From Caldivirga sp. UBA161 (GTDB lineage: Archaea; Thermoproteota; Thermoprotei; Thermoproteales; Thermocladiaceae), in NCBI RefSeq assembly GCF_002506515.1, contig NZ_DAXS01000037.1, positions 1 to 20,833 of the forward strand: a DNA stretch of 20,833 nt, given 5' to 3'. Positions 6,181 through 12,556 of the stretch are shown here, in pieces. A program made the position numbers and the translations under genes. Positions within the stretch are counted from its first letter, which is position 1; every line of letters begins with the position of its first letter. The notes beneath the pieces were generated by a model, which did no database searches, was not told the origin of the DNA, and saw only the letters and a program-made list of their open reading frames with translations.

Positions 6181-7608
6181 TTAAGCCACCTTACCGTATT
6201 TACTGAATTCAAGGCTAATTACCCTGTTTAAAACCATGGCGTACTCAAATGGTAAGCCCTCAGTTACATCACTTATGAATCCAAGAACCACTAGGCCTTT
6301 AGCCTCCTCTTCGCTTAGTCCGCGGCTCCTTAGGTAGAATAACTTATCCTCACTTATCCTACCTGTGTAGGCTTCATGGGTTACTACGGCCGTATCCTCA
6401 AACACCTGCTCATGAGGGATAGTGTAAGCCTTAGACTTATCATCAAGTATTAGTGAATCGCAGGCAACATGAGACTTAACGTACTTGGCACCCTTCCTAA
6501 CATATACTACTCCCTTATATACTGCCGTTCCGCCGTTGGCTGATATTGACTTATTCACTATTTTAGAGTAGGTGTTTGGTGCGTCATGTATTACCTTAGC
6601 CCCGTTCTCCTTAACGTGCCTATTACCATTGGCAATAGTTATACCCGTTATCTCAGTTCCAGCCCCCTCACCCTTGAGTATTGTGGATGGGTAGACGAAA
6701 CTGGCAACACTACCTATACTGGCCTCAACCCACTCAACCTTAGCATTCCCCTCGGCTATTGCCCTCTTATTATTGAAGTTTATTACATTCTTACTCCAAT
6801 TCTGCACCGTGGTGAACCTTATCCTAGCCCCCTCATGTGCATATAACTCAACCATACCATCATGGAAACTATACCTGCTAAGCCTTGGGGCTGAGCAGCC
6901 TTCAATGTAGTGTATGTAACTACCCTTATCGGCTATAACCAATGTGTGTTCAAATTGGCCCTCACCTGCATTACTAATTAGGAAGAAAGCCTCGATGGGT
7001 GCTTCAATCCTAACACCCGGGGGTACGTAGACGAATACACCACCGCTCCAAAGTGCTCCATGTAGTGCAGCGAACTTATGTTCAGGTGGGAATATTTTCA
7101 TGAAGTACTGCTTAATTAAGTCGGGATACTTCTGTACAGCCTCCTCCATTGGCATTACCACTACGCCCTTTTCAGCTAATTGCTTCTTAATGTTGAAGTA
7201 TATGATTTCAGAGTCCAATTGCGCACCAAGGCCTAGTAATGCCCTAGCCTCTATTTCAGGTATGTTTGCTGATTCATAGTAGCTCCTAATTTCGGGTGGT
7301 ATTTCATCCCAGCTGCTGGCCCTATTAACATCGGGCTTGGCGTAGGTTAAGTATTCCTCAAGGTTAATGCTCTCCAGGACCCAGTTGGGTAACCAGTTTG
7401 GTGCAGGTAGCTTATTGAATAATTCAAGGTTCCTCAACCTAAACCTCCTCATCCAATCAGGCTCATTCTTAATCTTAGATATTTCCTCAATAACATCACT
7501 GGTTATTTTACCCTTAATCTCAATACTCCTCCTAACTGGCGTATCCCTACTTAAAACCTCCTCTGGGGTTAAACCCCCCTCAATGAGGTTACGTAAATCC
7601 TGCTTCAT
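6181..7608 (-). CDS. sufB: SufB, Fe-S cluster assembly scaffold
   Basis: The protein has 475 residues, the usual SufB length, and no intein. It shows YIHYIEGCSAPR (Cys238), the beta-helix core (EGAGTEITGITIANG), SHVACDSLILDD (Cys383, placed like the essential cysteine of bacterial SufB), VTHEAYTGRISEDKLFYLRS (His411, Glu412) and RGLSEEEAKGLVVLGFISDV. SufB accepts sulfur and iron and assembles the cluster together with SufD, driven by SufC. It begins 2 bases after the sufC stop; GGTGAGG at the sufC end serves as ribosome binding site. No cysteine desulfurase gene (sufS) is in the window, so the sulfur source must come from elsewhere. Confidence 0.95.
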   Translation of the reverse strand: MKQDLRNLIEGGLTPEEVLSRDTPVRRSIEIKGKITSDVIEEISKIKNEPDWMRRFRLRNLELFNKLPAPNWLPNWVLESINLEEYLTYAKPDVNRASSWDEIPPEIRSYYESANIPEIEARALLGLGAQLDSEIIYFNIKKQLAEKGVVVMPMEEAVQKYPDLIKQYFMKIFPPEHKFAALHGALWSGGVFVYVPPGVRIEAPIEAFFLISNAGEGQFEHTLVIADKGSYIHYIEGCSAPRLSRYSFHDGMVELYAHEGARIRFTTVQNWSKNVINFNNKRAIAEGNAKVEWVEASIGSVASFVYPSTILKGEGAGTEITGITIANGNRHVKENGAKVIHDAPNTYSKIVNKSISANGGTAVYKGVVYVRKGAKYVKSHVACDSLILDDKSKAYTIPHEQVFEDTAVVTHEAYTGRISEDKLFYLRSRGLSEEEAKGLVVLGFISDVTEGLPFEYAMVLNRVISLEFSKYGKVA

Positions 7609-7610
7609 TT

Positions 7611-8360
7611 TTACCTCACCTTAAGGAAGTTCTCGTAGCCGATCTTCTCAATCTCCTCCACTAACTCTAACCCACCTTCAGCAATTATCCTCCCCTTACT
7701 TAAAACCAGTACCTTAGTGGGTTTAAGTGTGTGTAGGATTCTAGCACTATGGGTGGTTAACACTATGCCTGTTCCTGAGTTAACTAAGTTAAGTAAAACC
7801 TTTCCAACGGCGTAAACTCCATCAACGTCCAGCCCTGAGTCGGGTTCATCAATTAAGGCTATCTTAGGCTTAGCCATGAGTAGCTGAAGCACCTCACTCC
7901 TCTTCATCTCCCCACCGCTGAAGCCATGGTTCACACCCCTACTTAAGTGGGCTGGGGTTAATCCAACCTCCTGAACACCCTTAATTAGGTTATTTACAAG
8001 GCTTGGTGGGGCTGGGTCAGTTAACTTTCTACCATTCATTTTATTAACCATAGCAGTTATTAATGTTGATAACCTAACCTCAGGTACTGCAATTGGCGTT
8101 TGGAAGGCAACCATTATACCCTTCATTACCCTCTCCTCAGGGAGTAGTGGGGTTAAGTCGTCATTATCCAGTAATACCCTGCCCTTAATTACATTATACT
8201 TAGGGTGGCCGGCAATAGTCATGAATAATGTTGTCTTACCACTACCATTAGGCCCCATTAATGCTAAAACCTCCCCACTCTTGACGCTGAATGATACATC
8301 CTCTATAATCACCTTACCATCAACTGAAACCGTTAAGTTTTCAACCTTTAACTCAGCCAT
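7611..8360 (-). CDS. sufC: SufC, Fe-S assembly ATPase
   Basis: The protein has 249 residues and is an ABC-type ATPase without membrane helices. Walker A GPNGSGKT lies at 36-43, the Q-loop at Gln87, signature FSGGEMKR at 147-154 (the variant typical of SufC), Walker B IALIDEPDSGLD at 167-178 and the H-loop His204 in TTHSAR. Two SufC subunits bind SufB and SufD and their ATP-driven closing reshapes the scaffold during cluster formation. It is the first gene of the sufCBD operon. ATG at 8360 has GAGGT 8-12 bases upstream and a TATA box about 39 bases upstream, giving a short leader of about 13 bases, unlike most other genes here. Confidence 0.96.
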   Translation of the reverse strand: MAELKVENLTVSVDGKVIIEDVSFSVKSGEVLALMGPNGSGKTTLFMTIAGHPKYNVIKGRVLLDNDDLTPLLPEERVMKGIMVAFQTPIAVPEVRLSTLITAMVNKMNGRKLTDPAPPSLVNNLIKGVQEVGLTPAHLSRGVNHGFSGGEMKRSEVLQLLMAKPKIALIDEPDSGLDVDGVYAVGKVLLNLVNSGTGIVLTTHSARILHTLKPTKVLVLSKGRIIAEGGLELVEEIEKIGYENFLKVR

Positions 8361-8392
8361 ACTTGATACCTCAGCATACCCCCACGTGACAC

Positions 8393-8407
8393 CTATTTAA
8401 AACTTTT
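8393..8407 (-). promoter_or_regulatory. TATA box of the sufCBD operon
   Basis: The minus strand reads AAAAGTTTTAAATAG. The predicted transcript start is near 8373, leaving a leader of about 13 bases with a GAGGT ribosome binding site. CACGTG (8383-8388) lies between the TATA box and the predicted start. Confidence 0.5.
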
Positions 8408-8474
8408 CGTGGGAGTCACAAGCAACATATTTACAATTATGCATTTACATTATTAAACATAACATTAAGGCGTT

Positions 8475-8490
8475 GGGCTCATACGAACCC
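8475..8490 (-). other. Hairpin downstream of the 5S rRNA gene
   Basis: On the minus strand GGGTTC-GTAT-GAGCCC forms a 6-base-pair stem (one G-U) with a 4-base loop, about 30 bases past the 5S 3' end. It could take part in 3' processing or termination, or be incidental. Confidence 0.3.
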
Positions 8491-8520
8491 TGGAATCAGA
8501 AGGGGATAATTTATTAAAGA

Positions 8521-8653
8521 TGCCCCAACCCCAGCACGGGCCTTTCCCACGGCCTCGCGGACCGCAGTACTCAGCACCGCGGTGGGGCGTTTCACTTCCA
8601 GGTTCTGATGAGTCTGGGTGGGTCCACCCCACCTATGGCCGGGTTATGGGGCA
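8521..8653 (-). rRNA. rrf: 5S rRNA
   Basis: The minus strand contains the archaeal 5S landmarks: CCCGGCCATAG near the 5' end, CCCACCCAGACTCATCAGAA and CCTGGAAGTGAAAC in the middle, and GGTGCTGAGTACTGC and GGTCCGCGAGGCCGTGGGA in the 3' half. The ends pair as helix I, TGCCCCA with TGGGGCA, which sets the limits at 8653 (5') and 8521 (3'), about 133 bases. It is not next to 16S or 23S genes and has its own TATA box, as is usual in crenarchaea. The ends could be off by a few bases. Confidence 0.93.
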
Positions 8654-8672
8654 GTTACCATAGTGGTGTGGG

Positions 8673-8685
8673 GCTTTTAAGCATT
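8673..8685 (-). promoter_or_regulatory. TATA box of the 5S rRNA gene
   Basis: The minus strand reads AATGCTTAAAAGC, centred about 25 bases before the predicted 5S 5' end at 8653. Confidence 0.6.
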
Positions 8686-8731
8686 ACTAATCATTTAAGC
8701 ATCACCCCTTAACTGGTTAATGTGCAGAAAC

Positions 8732-8741
8732 GCTTTTATAG
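8732..8741 (+). promoter_or_regulatory. TATA box of the uS14 gene
   Basis: GCTTTTATAG is centred about 27 bases before the GTG at 8764. It lies inside the longer open frame that would start at 8722, which argues against that upstream start. Confidence 0.65.
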
Positions 8742-8763
8742 CGCCCTCAAAACCCAACTTTCC

Positions 8764-8928
8764 GTGGGCAAGATTAAACCTAGTAGGACTAGGGAGTTCG
8801 GTAAAGGTTCCCTTAGATGCGTTAGGTGTGGTACTCATGAGGCTATAATAAGGAAGTATGGATTAATGCTGTGCAGGAGGTGCTTTAGGGAGGTGGCGCC
8901 ACAGCTTGGGTTCAAGAAATACTACTAA
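8764..8928 (+). CDS. rps14p: Small-subunit ribosomal protein uS14 (zinc-binding type)
   Basis: From the GTG at 8764 the protein has 54 residues, the usual archaeal S14 length: MGKIKPSRTREFGKGSLR, then CVRCG and LCRRC (zinc-binding Cys19, 22, 37, 40), then FREVAPQLGFKKYY, the conserved C-terminus. It binds 16S rRNA in the head of the small subunit. The frame is open upstream to a GTG at 8722, but those 14 extra codons cover the TATA box and match nothing in the family, so 8764 with a leaderless transcript is preferred. In most archaea it sits between uL5 and uS8; here it is alone. Its stop is 8 bases from the stop of the convergent LysO-like gene. Confidence 0.93.
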   Translation: MGKIKPSRTREFGKGSLRCVRCGTHEAIIRKYGLMLCRRCFREVAPQLGFKKYY

Positions 8929-8936
8929 GGCTACTC

Positions 8937-9806
8937 TTAAATCGCCAAGACCAGTGGAACCACTATGGGAACCAGTATTGTGAGTAGTAGGCCGTTTGAT
9001 ATTGAGGCTACTGAGTAATCCTTACCTAAGGCAGACACGTAGACTGGTAATGTATCGTCCATTGATGTTGCCCCACCAATACTTATCAGGGCCTGTGGAG
9101 TACCCGGTATGAAGGGGACTAGGATGAAGGTTAATTGCTCCCTGAGGAAGTTTGATAGGAAGGCTAGTAAACCATAATACGGCCCTGCATATAACGCAAC
9201 CACGGGTCCAGTGAACGTGTACCAACCCATACCTAGGGCTATGGCTAGGGATACATTCAATCTAATGCTGAAGGCGTAAGATAGGATTAAGCCTGAGAGT
9301 AAGCCACCTAGGAGGGCGCTCACCCCAGCCTGTATCCCAATCCTTCCCCCAGCTATCAATGATTTAACATTCATCACCCTACTTGAGGATAAGCCAATAA
9401 CCCCAGCTAAGGCTATTAACTCAACTTCAATAATATTACCTACATCCACTACGTGGAGGAGTACTCCAGTTAACCAGCCAATTGCTAAAGTTACTATGAA
9501 TATTAACGGAGTCTTACTCATGAGCCTTAATGAACCATTACGCCTCCTCTCCCCTATCATAATCCCTACAGTATAGGATAATGCCACGGTTAATAATGAG
9601 TAAATTAATGAGTAGGCTATTAGGGAGCCGGCCTTACTAATGCTTGTCAACTGCCCACCACCCCATAGACTTATTGTGAATATTAGTATTATGACAATGG
9701 GCATTACCGCCTTATCCGAGGCCTCACTAATGGATGCTGGGGTTAACTTACCGATTACAATTGAGGCTGCAAACACAGCTATGAATATGAACCCGGCAAT
9801 ATCCAT
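8937..9806 (-). CDS. lysO: LysO-family membrane exporter (probable lysine exporter)
   Basis: The protein has 289 residues, close to E. coli LysO (299). It is almost wholly hydrophobic with about 8-10 membrane helices and short loops. Family features are GWYTFTGPVVALYAG, LLAFLSNFLREQLTFILVP and ISIGGATSMDDTLPVYVSAL, the last with acidic residues in the membrane that are characteristic of this family (DUF340). E. coli LysO exports L-lysine and toxic analogues; archaeal members are not characterised and the substrate here is inferred. ATG start at 9806 lies 21-31 bases after a strong TATA box, so the transcript is leaderless. Convergent with uS14, divergent from the membrane protein at 10016. 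Confidence 0.85.
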   Translation of the reverse strand: MDIAGFIFIAVFAASIVIGKLTPASISEASDKAVMPIVIILIFTISLWGGGQLTSISKAGSLIAYSLIYSLLTVALSYTVGIMIGERRRNGSLRLMSKTPLIFIVTLAIGWLTGVLLHVVDVGNIIEVELIALAGVIGLSSSRVMNVKSLIAGGRIGIQAGVSALLGGLLSGLILSYAFSIRLNVSLAIALGMGWYTFTGPVVALYAGPYYGLLAFLSNFLREQLTFILVPFIPGTPQALISIGGATSMDDTLPVYVSALGKDYSVASISNGLLLTILVPIVVPLVLAI

Positions 9807-9826
9807 TGAAGCCTAGTTAAGTAGGC

Positions 9827-9837
9827 CTTTTATAAAC
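9827..9837 (-). promoter_or_regulatory. TATA box of the LysO-like gene
   Basis: The minus strand reads GTTTATAAAAG, centred 26 bases before the ATG at 9806. Confidence 0.65.
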
Positions 9838-9982
9838 TGTACCTAAAGGGTTGAGCCTCATAGTCATATATCCCATGCATGCCTCAGGGTAATTCCTAAT
9901 CATAGTTAGGGATAAGGGGGTATGTATTAAATCTCATGGGCTACGTATATTTTAAAATGGCATGTAAGCTTAATGACTGAAT

Positions 9983-9992
9983 GCTTATAAAT
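9983..9992 (+). promoter_or_regulatory. TATA box of the membrane protein gene at 10016
   Basis: GCTTATAAAT, preceded by GAAT, is centred 28 bases before the ATG at 10016. The rest of the 209-base divergent gap contains a second AT-rich element (TATATTTTAAAATGG, about 9946-9960) without a matching gene. Confidence 0.65.
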
Positions 9993-10015
9993 CAGTTAAT
10001 CAACATGCAGTATTA

Positions 10016-10624
10016 ATGAGTAGGTTAAACATTATCATGATAGTGTACGTTGCTGCGGTGGTGTTGCTGATTTTCATATACTTCACTAGCATTGGCTTCT
10101 CAACCTTCATAGCCTTCGATAAGGGGTTCTCAACTCAATTAACATTAACCTTACCCTTGAGTTCAATAGTCATAAACGATAACCCTAATGGAGTGGTCTT
10201 CGTAACAATATCCCTCAATAAACTGTTTCACCTGCTTTTCGAAGCATCAATAGTATCTGCAATAGTAGGGTTAATTATACTGGCTGTAACTAAGTTAATA
10301 TACGGTAAGGAGGCTAATAATGTATTCAACGGTAATAATACCTTATTTAAGTTACTTATACCAAGCTCACTGCTGGCCTTAGGATTACTGCTCGTGATTC
10401 CATTACCCATAAGCATATATTTTAATAATGGTTACGTAATAATAGTATCAAACATAGGAATAGCCTTCAGTGGAGTATTCCTGCTGCTGTCAGCCTTGTC
10501 AATACTCTCCATAGTTAAAACATATGGTAAATACGGTGAATTAACGGAATTAGCCGTTGAAATAGAGTTAACTGAGAGTGATACAATGCCCATGGATTAC
10601 GGTGAAGTCACCGAAGCCTCTTAA
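10016..10624 (+). CDS. Four-helix membrane protein, unknown function
   Basis: The protein has 202 residues. Hydrophobic helices lie at about 5-25, 73-96, 111-131 and 140-166; the first is followed by a beta-rich loop of about 45 residues (LTLTLPLSSIVINDNPNGVV), probably outside the cell. The C-terminal tail (170-202) is acidic and soluble. I do not recognise the family. ATG at 10016 fits the TATA box; an upstream ATG at 10004 ends after three codons. Its stop codon overlaps that of the convergent coiled-coil gene by 3 bases within a shared TTAA, so the two transcripts must overlap at their ends. Confidence 0.7.
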   Translation: MSRLNIIMIVYVAAVVLLIFIYFTSIGFSTFIAFDKGFSTQLTLTLPLSSIVINDNPNGVVFVTISLNKLFHLLFEASIVSAIVGLIILAVTKLIYGKEANNVFNGNNTLFKLLIPSSLLALGLLLVIPLPISIYFNNGYVIIVSNIGIAFSGVFLLLSALSILSIVKTYGKYGELTELAVEIELTESDTMPMDYGEVTEAS

Positions 10625-11748
10625 CTAATCTTAATAATGCATAATGCTGATACGGCGTTCTGATTCTGAAGAGAGTAAAGGAGATTAAGGGCAAATGGCT
10701 TAGATGAATCATATGAAGCTATTGTAACCGTACCCACGTAATATGGCCTACTGGGGAGAATCACAGTATCAGTAACAGTTAGGCTATCAATTATATTTAT
10801 TGGATTAACTAACTCAACACCTCCATTACCATAATTATTAACGGTTATATTAGATGTTAGCACTATGATCCCATTCTGCAGCTTAATTGACCCCAATGTG
10901 GCTAAAATTGGGTTACCTTGAGTTACCGGTATATCTATTATCAACATGACTGGATTACCGTAACCTAGTATTTTATTAGCTACATTTAATGATGCATTGA
11001 TTAGTATATTAACCTGGCCTAAACCATTACCATTATTTATTATTAACATGCTGCATGAGGACCCAAGATTTGCAGAACCATACTCATAAACGTAGCCGCC
11101 TGAGGTTAAGTAATTAACCGTATTATTGAGTACTAGTAATGTTTTACTGTAATTACTAAGCATAATCATTAATTCAGTGTAGTTACTCTTCAATGAATTA
11201 TACTTCATGCTTAACTCTGTGTAGTTCCTATATAGGCTTGCAGTGTAGTTTAATAATGCATCAGTCTTATTCTTATAGCTGCTGGTAAGTATTGTTAATG
11301 TTGAATTGCATATGTTTAGGGAATTGGTTAATGACTTAATTGTATTACTTGATTTGGTTAAATTAATATATAAGTTATTGATTACATTAGTGTAATTAAT
11401 TATCCTAGCATTAAGTACTCTTGTTGTGTTGATGCATTCATTATATTTAGAATTAACATTATTGTACATTTGCGTTGTTAAATTGTATTTAGCAAGGAGT
11501 ATACTGTATTGCCCTGTTAAGTTCATGAGGCTGCTCCTTAATGTACTAAAGTTTGCGTTTAATAGTGAGTATTTCAGTTCTAGTTCACCGTACATGAGCT
11601 TCAATGATGTGTAATTAGACATTAGGCTAATGTAACTGCTCTTAATACTTACGTAGTCCCTACTAATGTTACCAATGGCCAGTAGGAGCTCAACAATGAT
11701 TATTAAAGCTAATGCCATTACTATGGCTGAATGTATACTTATCCTCAT
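10621..11748 (-). CDS. Membrane-anchored coiled-coil surface protein rich in N-glycosylation sites
   Basis: From the ATG at 11748 the protein has 375 residues. A signal anchor (MRISIHSAIVMALALIIIVE) leads into about 200 residues of heptad-like repeats with recurring Tyr/Leu spacing (YISLMSNYTSLKLMYGELEL), a long extracellular coiled coil. About 17 N-x-S/T sequons (NYT, NLT, NFS, NKT and others) are seen, most in the coil, so dense glycosylation is likely. Residues about 220-375 form a beta-rich domain. The role may be a cell-surface stalk or S-layer-associated protein; I recognise no named family. An ATG at 11772 would add 8 residues but lies in the TATA box, so 11748 is preferred. It follows tRNA-Val on the same strand. 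Confidence 0.75.
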   Translation of the reverse strand: MRISIHSAIVMALALIIIVELLLAIGNISRDYVSIKSSYISLMSNYTSLKLMYGELELKYSLLNANFSTLRSSLMNLTGQYSILLAKYNLTTQMYNNVNSKYNECINTTRVLNARIINYTNVINNLYINLTKSSNTIKSLTNSLNICNSTLTILTSSYKNKTDALLNYTASLYRNYTELSMKYNSLKSNYTELMIMLSNYSKTLLVLNNTVNYLTSGGYVYEYGSANLGSSCSMLIINNGNGLGQVNILINASLNVANKILGYGNPVMLIIDIPVTQGNPILATLGSIKLQNGIIVLTSNITVNNYGNGGVELVNPINIIDSLTVTDTVILPSRPYYVGTVTIASYDSSKPFALNLLYSLQNQNAVSALCIIKIS

Positions 11749-11768
11749 TATACTGCCTTCAAGCTTAA

Positions 11769-11780
11769 GCATTATTAAGC
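11769..11780 (-). promoter_or_regulatory. TATA box of the coiled-coil protein gene
   Basis: The minus strand reads GCTTAATAATGC, preceded by purine-rich GAAAAAT, centred about 27 bases before the ATG at 11748. The alternative ATG at 11772 falls inside this element. Confidence 0.6.
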
Positions 11781-11797
11781 ATTTTTCTAAGCCATAG

Positions 11798-11888
11798 TGG
11801 GCCCGCCGGGACTTGAACCCGGGATCTCCCGCGAACTGATGCCACGCATCGTCAGGCGGGCATCCTAACCAAGCTAGACTACGGGCCC
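11798..11888 (-). tRNA. tRNA-Val (anticodon GAC) with a 16-base intron
   Basis: The minus strand gives a complete cloverleaf: acceptor GGGCCCG/CGGGCCC, T arm CCGGG-TTCAAGT-CCCGG and discriminator A; CCA is not encoded. The anticodon stem CCCGC/GCGGG encloses 23 bases. They fold as a textbook bulge-helix-bulge: a 3-base bulge TTC, a 4-bp helix CTGA/TCAG, a 3-base bulge CGA and a TGC/GCA hairpin. Cutting both bulges after the second base removes 16 bases (11834-11849) between positions 37 and 38 and leaves the loop CTGACGC, anticodon GAC, which reads valine GTC. Without removing the intron the anticodon is easily misread. A TATA box lies about 26 bases upstream. Confidence 0.95.
11834..11849 (-). 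other. Canonical tRNA intron (position 37/38)
   Basis: On the minus strand this is ATGCGTGGCATCAGTT, bounded by the two 3-base bulges of a bulge-helix-bulge motif. It should be removed by the archaeal splicing endonuclease. Confidence 0.9.
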
Positions 11889-11910
11889 TTTAAACACCGA
11901 GTCCATTATG

Positions 11911-11923
11911 GTTTATAAGCTTT
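11911..11923 (-). promoter_or_regulatory. TATA box of tRNA-Val
   Basis: The minus strand reads AAAAGCTTATAAAC, with the TATA core about 26 bases before the tRNA 5' end at 11888. Confidence 0.6.
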
Positions 11924-11973
11924 TCCATGAATCAACAATACTTAATGATTATGTTACTGGGTTTAGGTTATTC

Positions 11974-12408
11974 TTACTTTGAGGTGCTTTGACTACTGTT
12001 CTCGCTTGGCTTATTATTTGGTTCAGTCTGCGTATTAGCCTCTGTTGATTGGGTTGATGATGCTGGCGTAACGGCTGCTGAGGCTGCCACCGGTAATTGC
12101 CTTTGCGGCTTCTGCTGCCCTCTTAGTATTGGCTTCTTACTCTTCCTCTCATCCTCAGACCTAACTTTAATTATTCCAAGGTAAATTGCACAGTTGACGC
12201 AGTAGGTCTTAGTAATGTAGTATCTCGGCACTATTGCCCCCTGCTTCTCAAGCTCCTTAGCTAAGTCGGAGGGTATTGGTGAGTAAGGTACAGTTACCCT
12301 AACAGCCTTTGACCTGGGTATCATTTTTCCGCAATTATCACAGTAAACTATTGACTCTTTACCCTTATCCCCCTTATGTCTCCCCCTGTTTTTCCTCTTC
12401 TTAGGCAC
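11974..12408 (-). CDS. rps26e: Small-subunit ribosomal protein eS26 with extended C-terminal tail
   Basis: From the GTG at 12408 the protein has 144 residues and starts MPKKRKNRGRHKGDKGK, as eS26 proteins do. Zinc-binding pairs are CDNC (23, 26) and CVNC (70, 73); YCVNCAIYLGIIKVR is the family signature. It binds near the mRNA exit channel of the small subunit. The core ends at about residue 95. The last 45-50 residues are low complexity, rich in Ser, Thr, Gln, Pro and Asn, which is long for an archaeal eS26. An ATG at 12420 would add four residues (MVIF) but lies only about 17 bases after the TATA box centre, so the GTG is preferred. Confidence 0.9.
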   Translation of the reverse strand: MPKKRKNRGRHKGDKGKESIVYCDNCGKMIPRSKAVRVTVPYSPIPSDLAKELEKQGAIVPRYYITKTYCVNCAIYLGIIKVRSEDERKSKKPILRGQQKPQRQLPVAASAAVTPASSTQSTEANTQTEPNNKPSENSSQSTSK

Positions 12409-12430
12409 GAATATCACCATTAAGATTCCA

Positions 12431-12441
12431 GTATTTAAGTC
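12431..12441 (-). promoter_or_regulatory. TATA box of the eS26 gene
   Basis: The minus strand reads GACTTAAATAC, centred about 28 bases before the GTG at 12408. It decides the start against the ATG at 12420. Confidence 0.6.
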
Positions 12442-12495
12442 TTTCCTTAAACTTACCCTGCAATGTTACCTAATAAATCAGGTTGAACATTGAAT

Positions 12496-12523
12496 TTAAC
12501 TCAACTTCATTCAATTGAGTTAA
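12496..12523. promoter_or_regulatory. Inverted repeat directly before the YkgJ-type gene TATA box
   Basis: TTAACTCAA (12496-12504) and its exact inverse TTGAGTTAA (12515-12523) are separated by 10 bases, so like halves lie on nearly the same face of the helix. The right half ends one base before the TATA box of the plus-strand gene. Candidate site for a dimeric regulator; inferred. Confidence 0.4.
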
Positions 12524-12524
12524 G

Positions 12525-12534
12525 TTATTTAAAC
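12525..12534 (+). promoter_or_regulatory. TATA box of the YkgJ-type gene
   Basis: TTATTTAAAC is centred about 28 bases before the ATG at 12557, so the transcript should be leaderless. Confidence 0.6.
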
Positions 12535-12556
12535 CGAGCGTACTTCACACTGTAGC

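Noticed and set aside
8521..8653. RNase P or SRP RNA as an alternative to 5S rRNA
   Set aside because: The length, the helix I pairing and the internal 5S landmark sequences on the minus strand all fit 5S rRNA.
8722..8763. N-terminal extension of uS14
   Set aside because: It contains the TATA box of the gene and has no counterpart in the family; the GTG at 8764 fits better.
9022..9225. Open frame inside the LysO-like gene
   Set aside because: It is a shadow in another frame of a clearly coding membrane protein.
9841..9980. Riboswitch or small RNA in the divergent gap before 10016
   Set aside because: Only a weak 5-bp inverted repeat (CCTAA/TTAGG) and an unassigned AT-rich element are present; promoters here are leaderless, leaving no room for a leader element.
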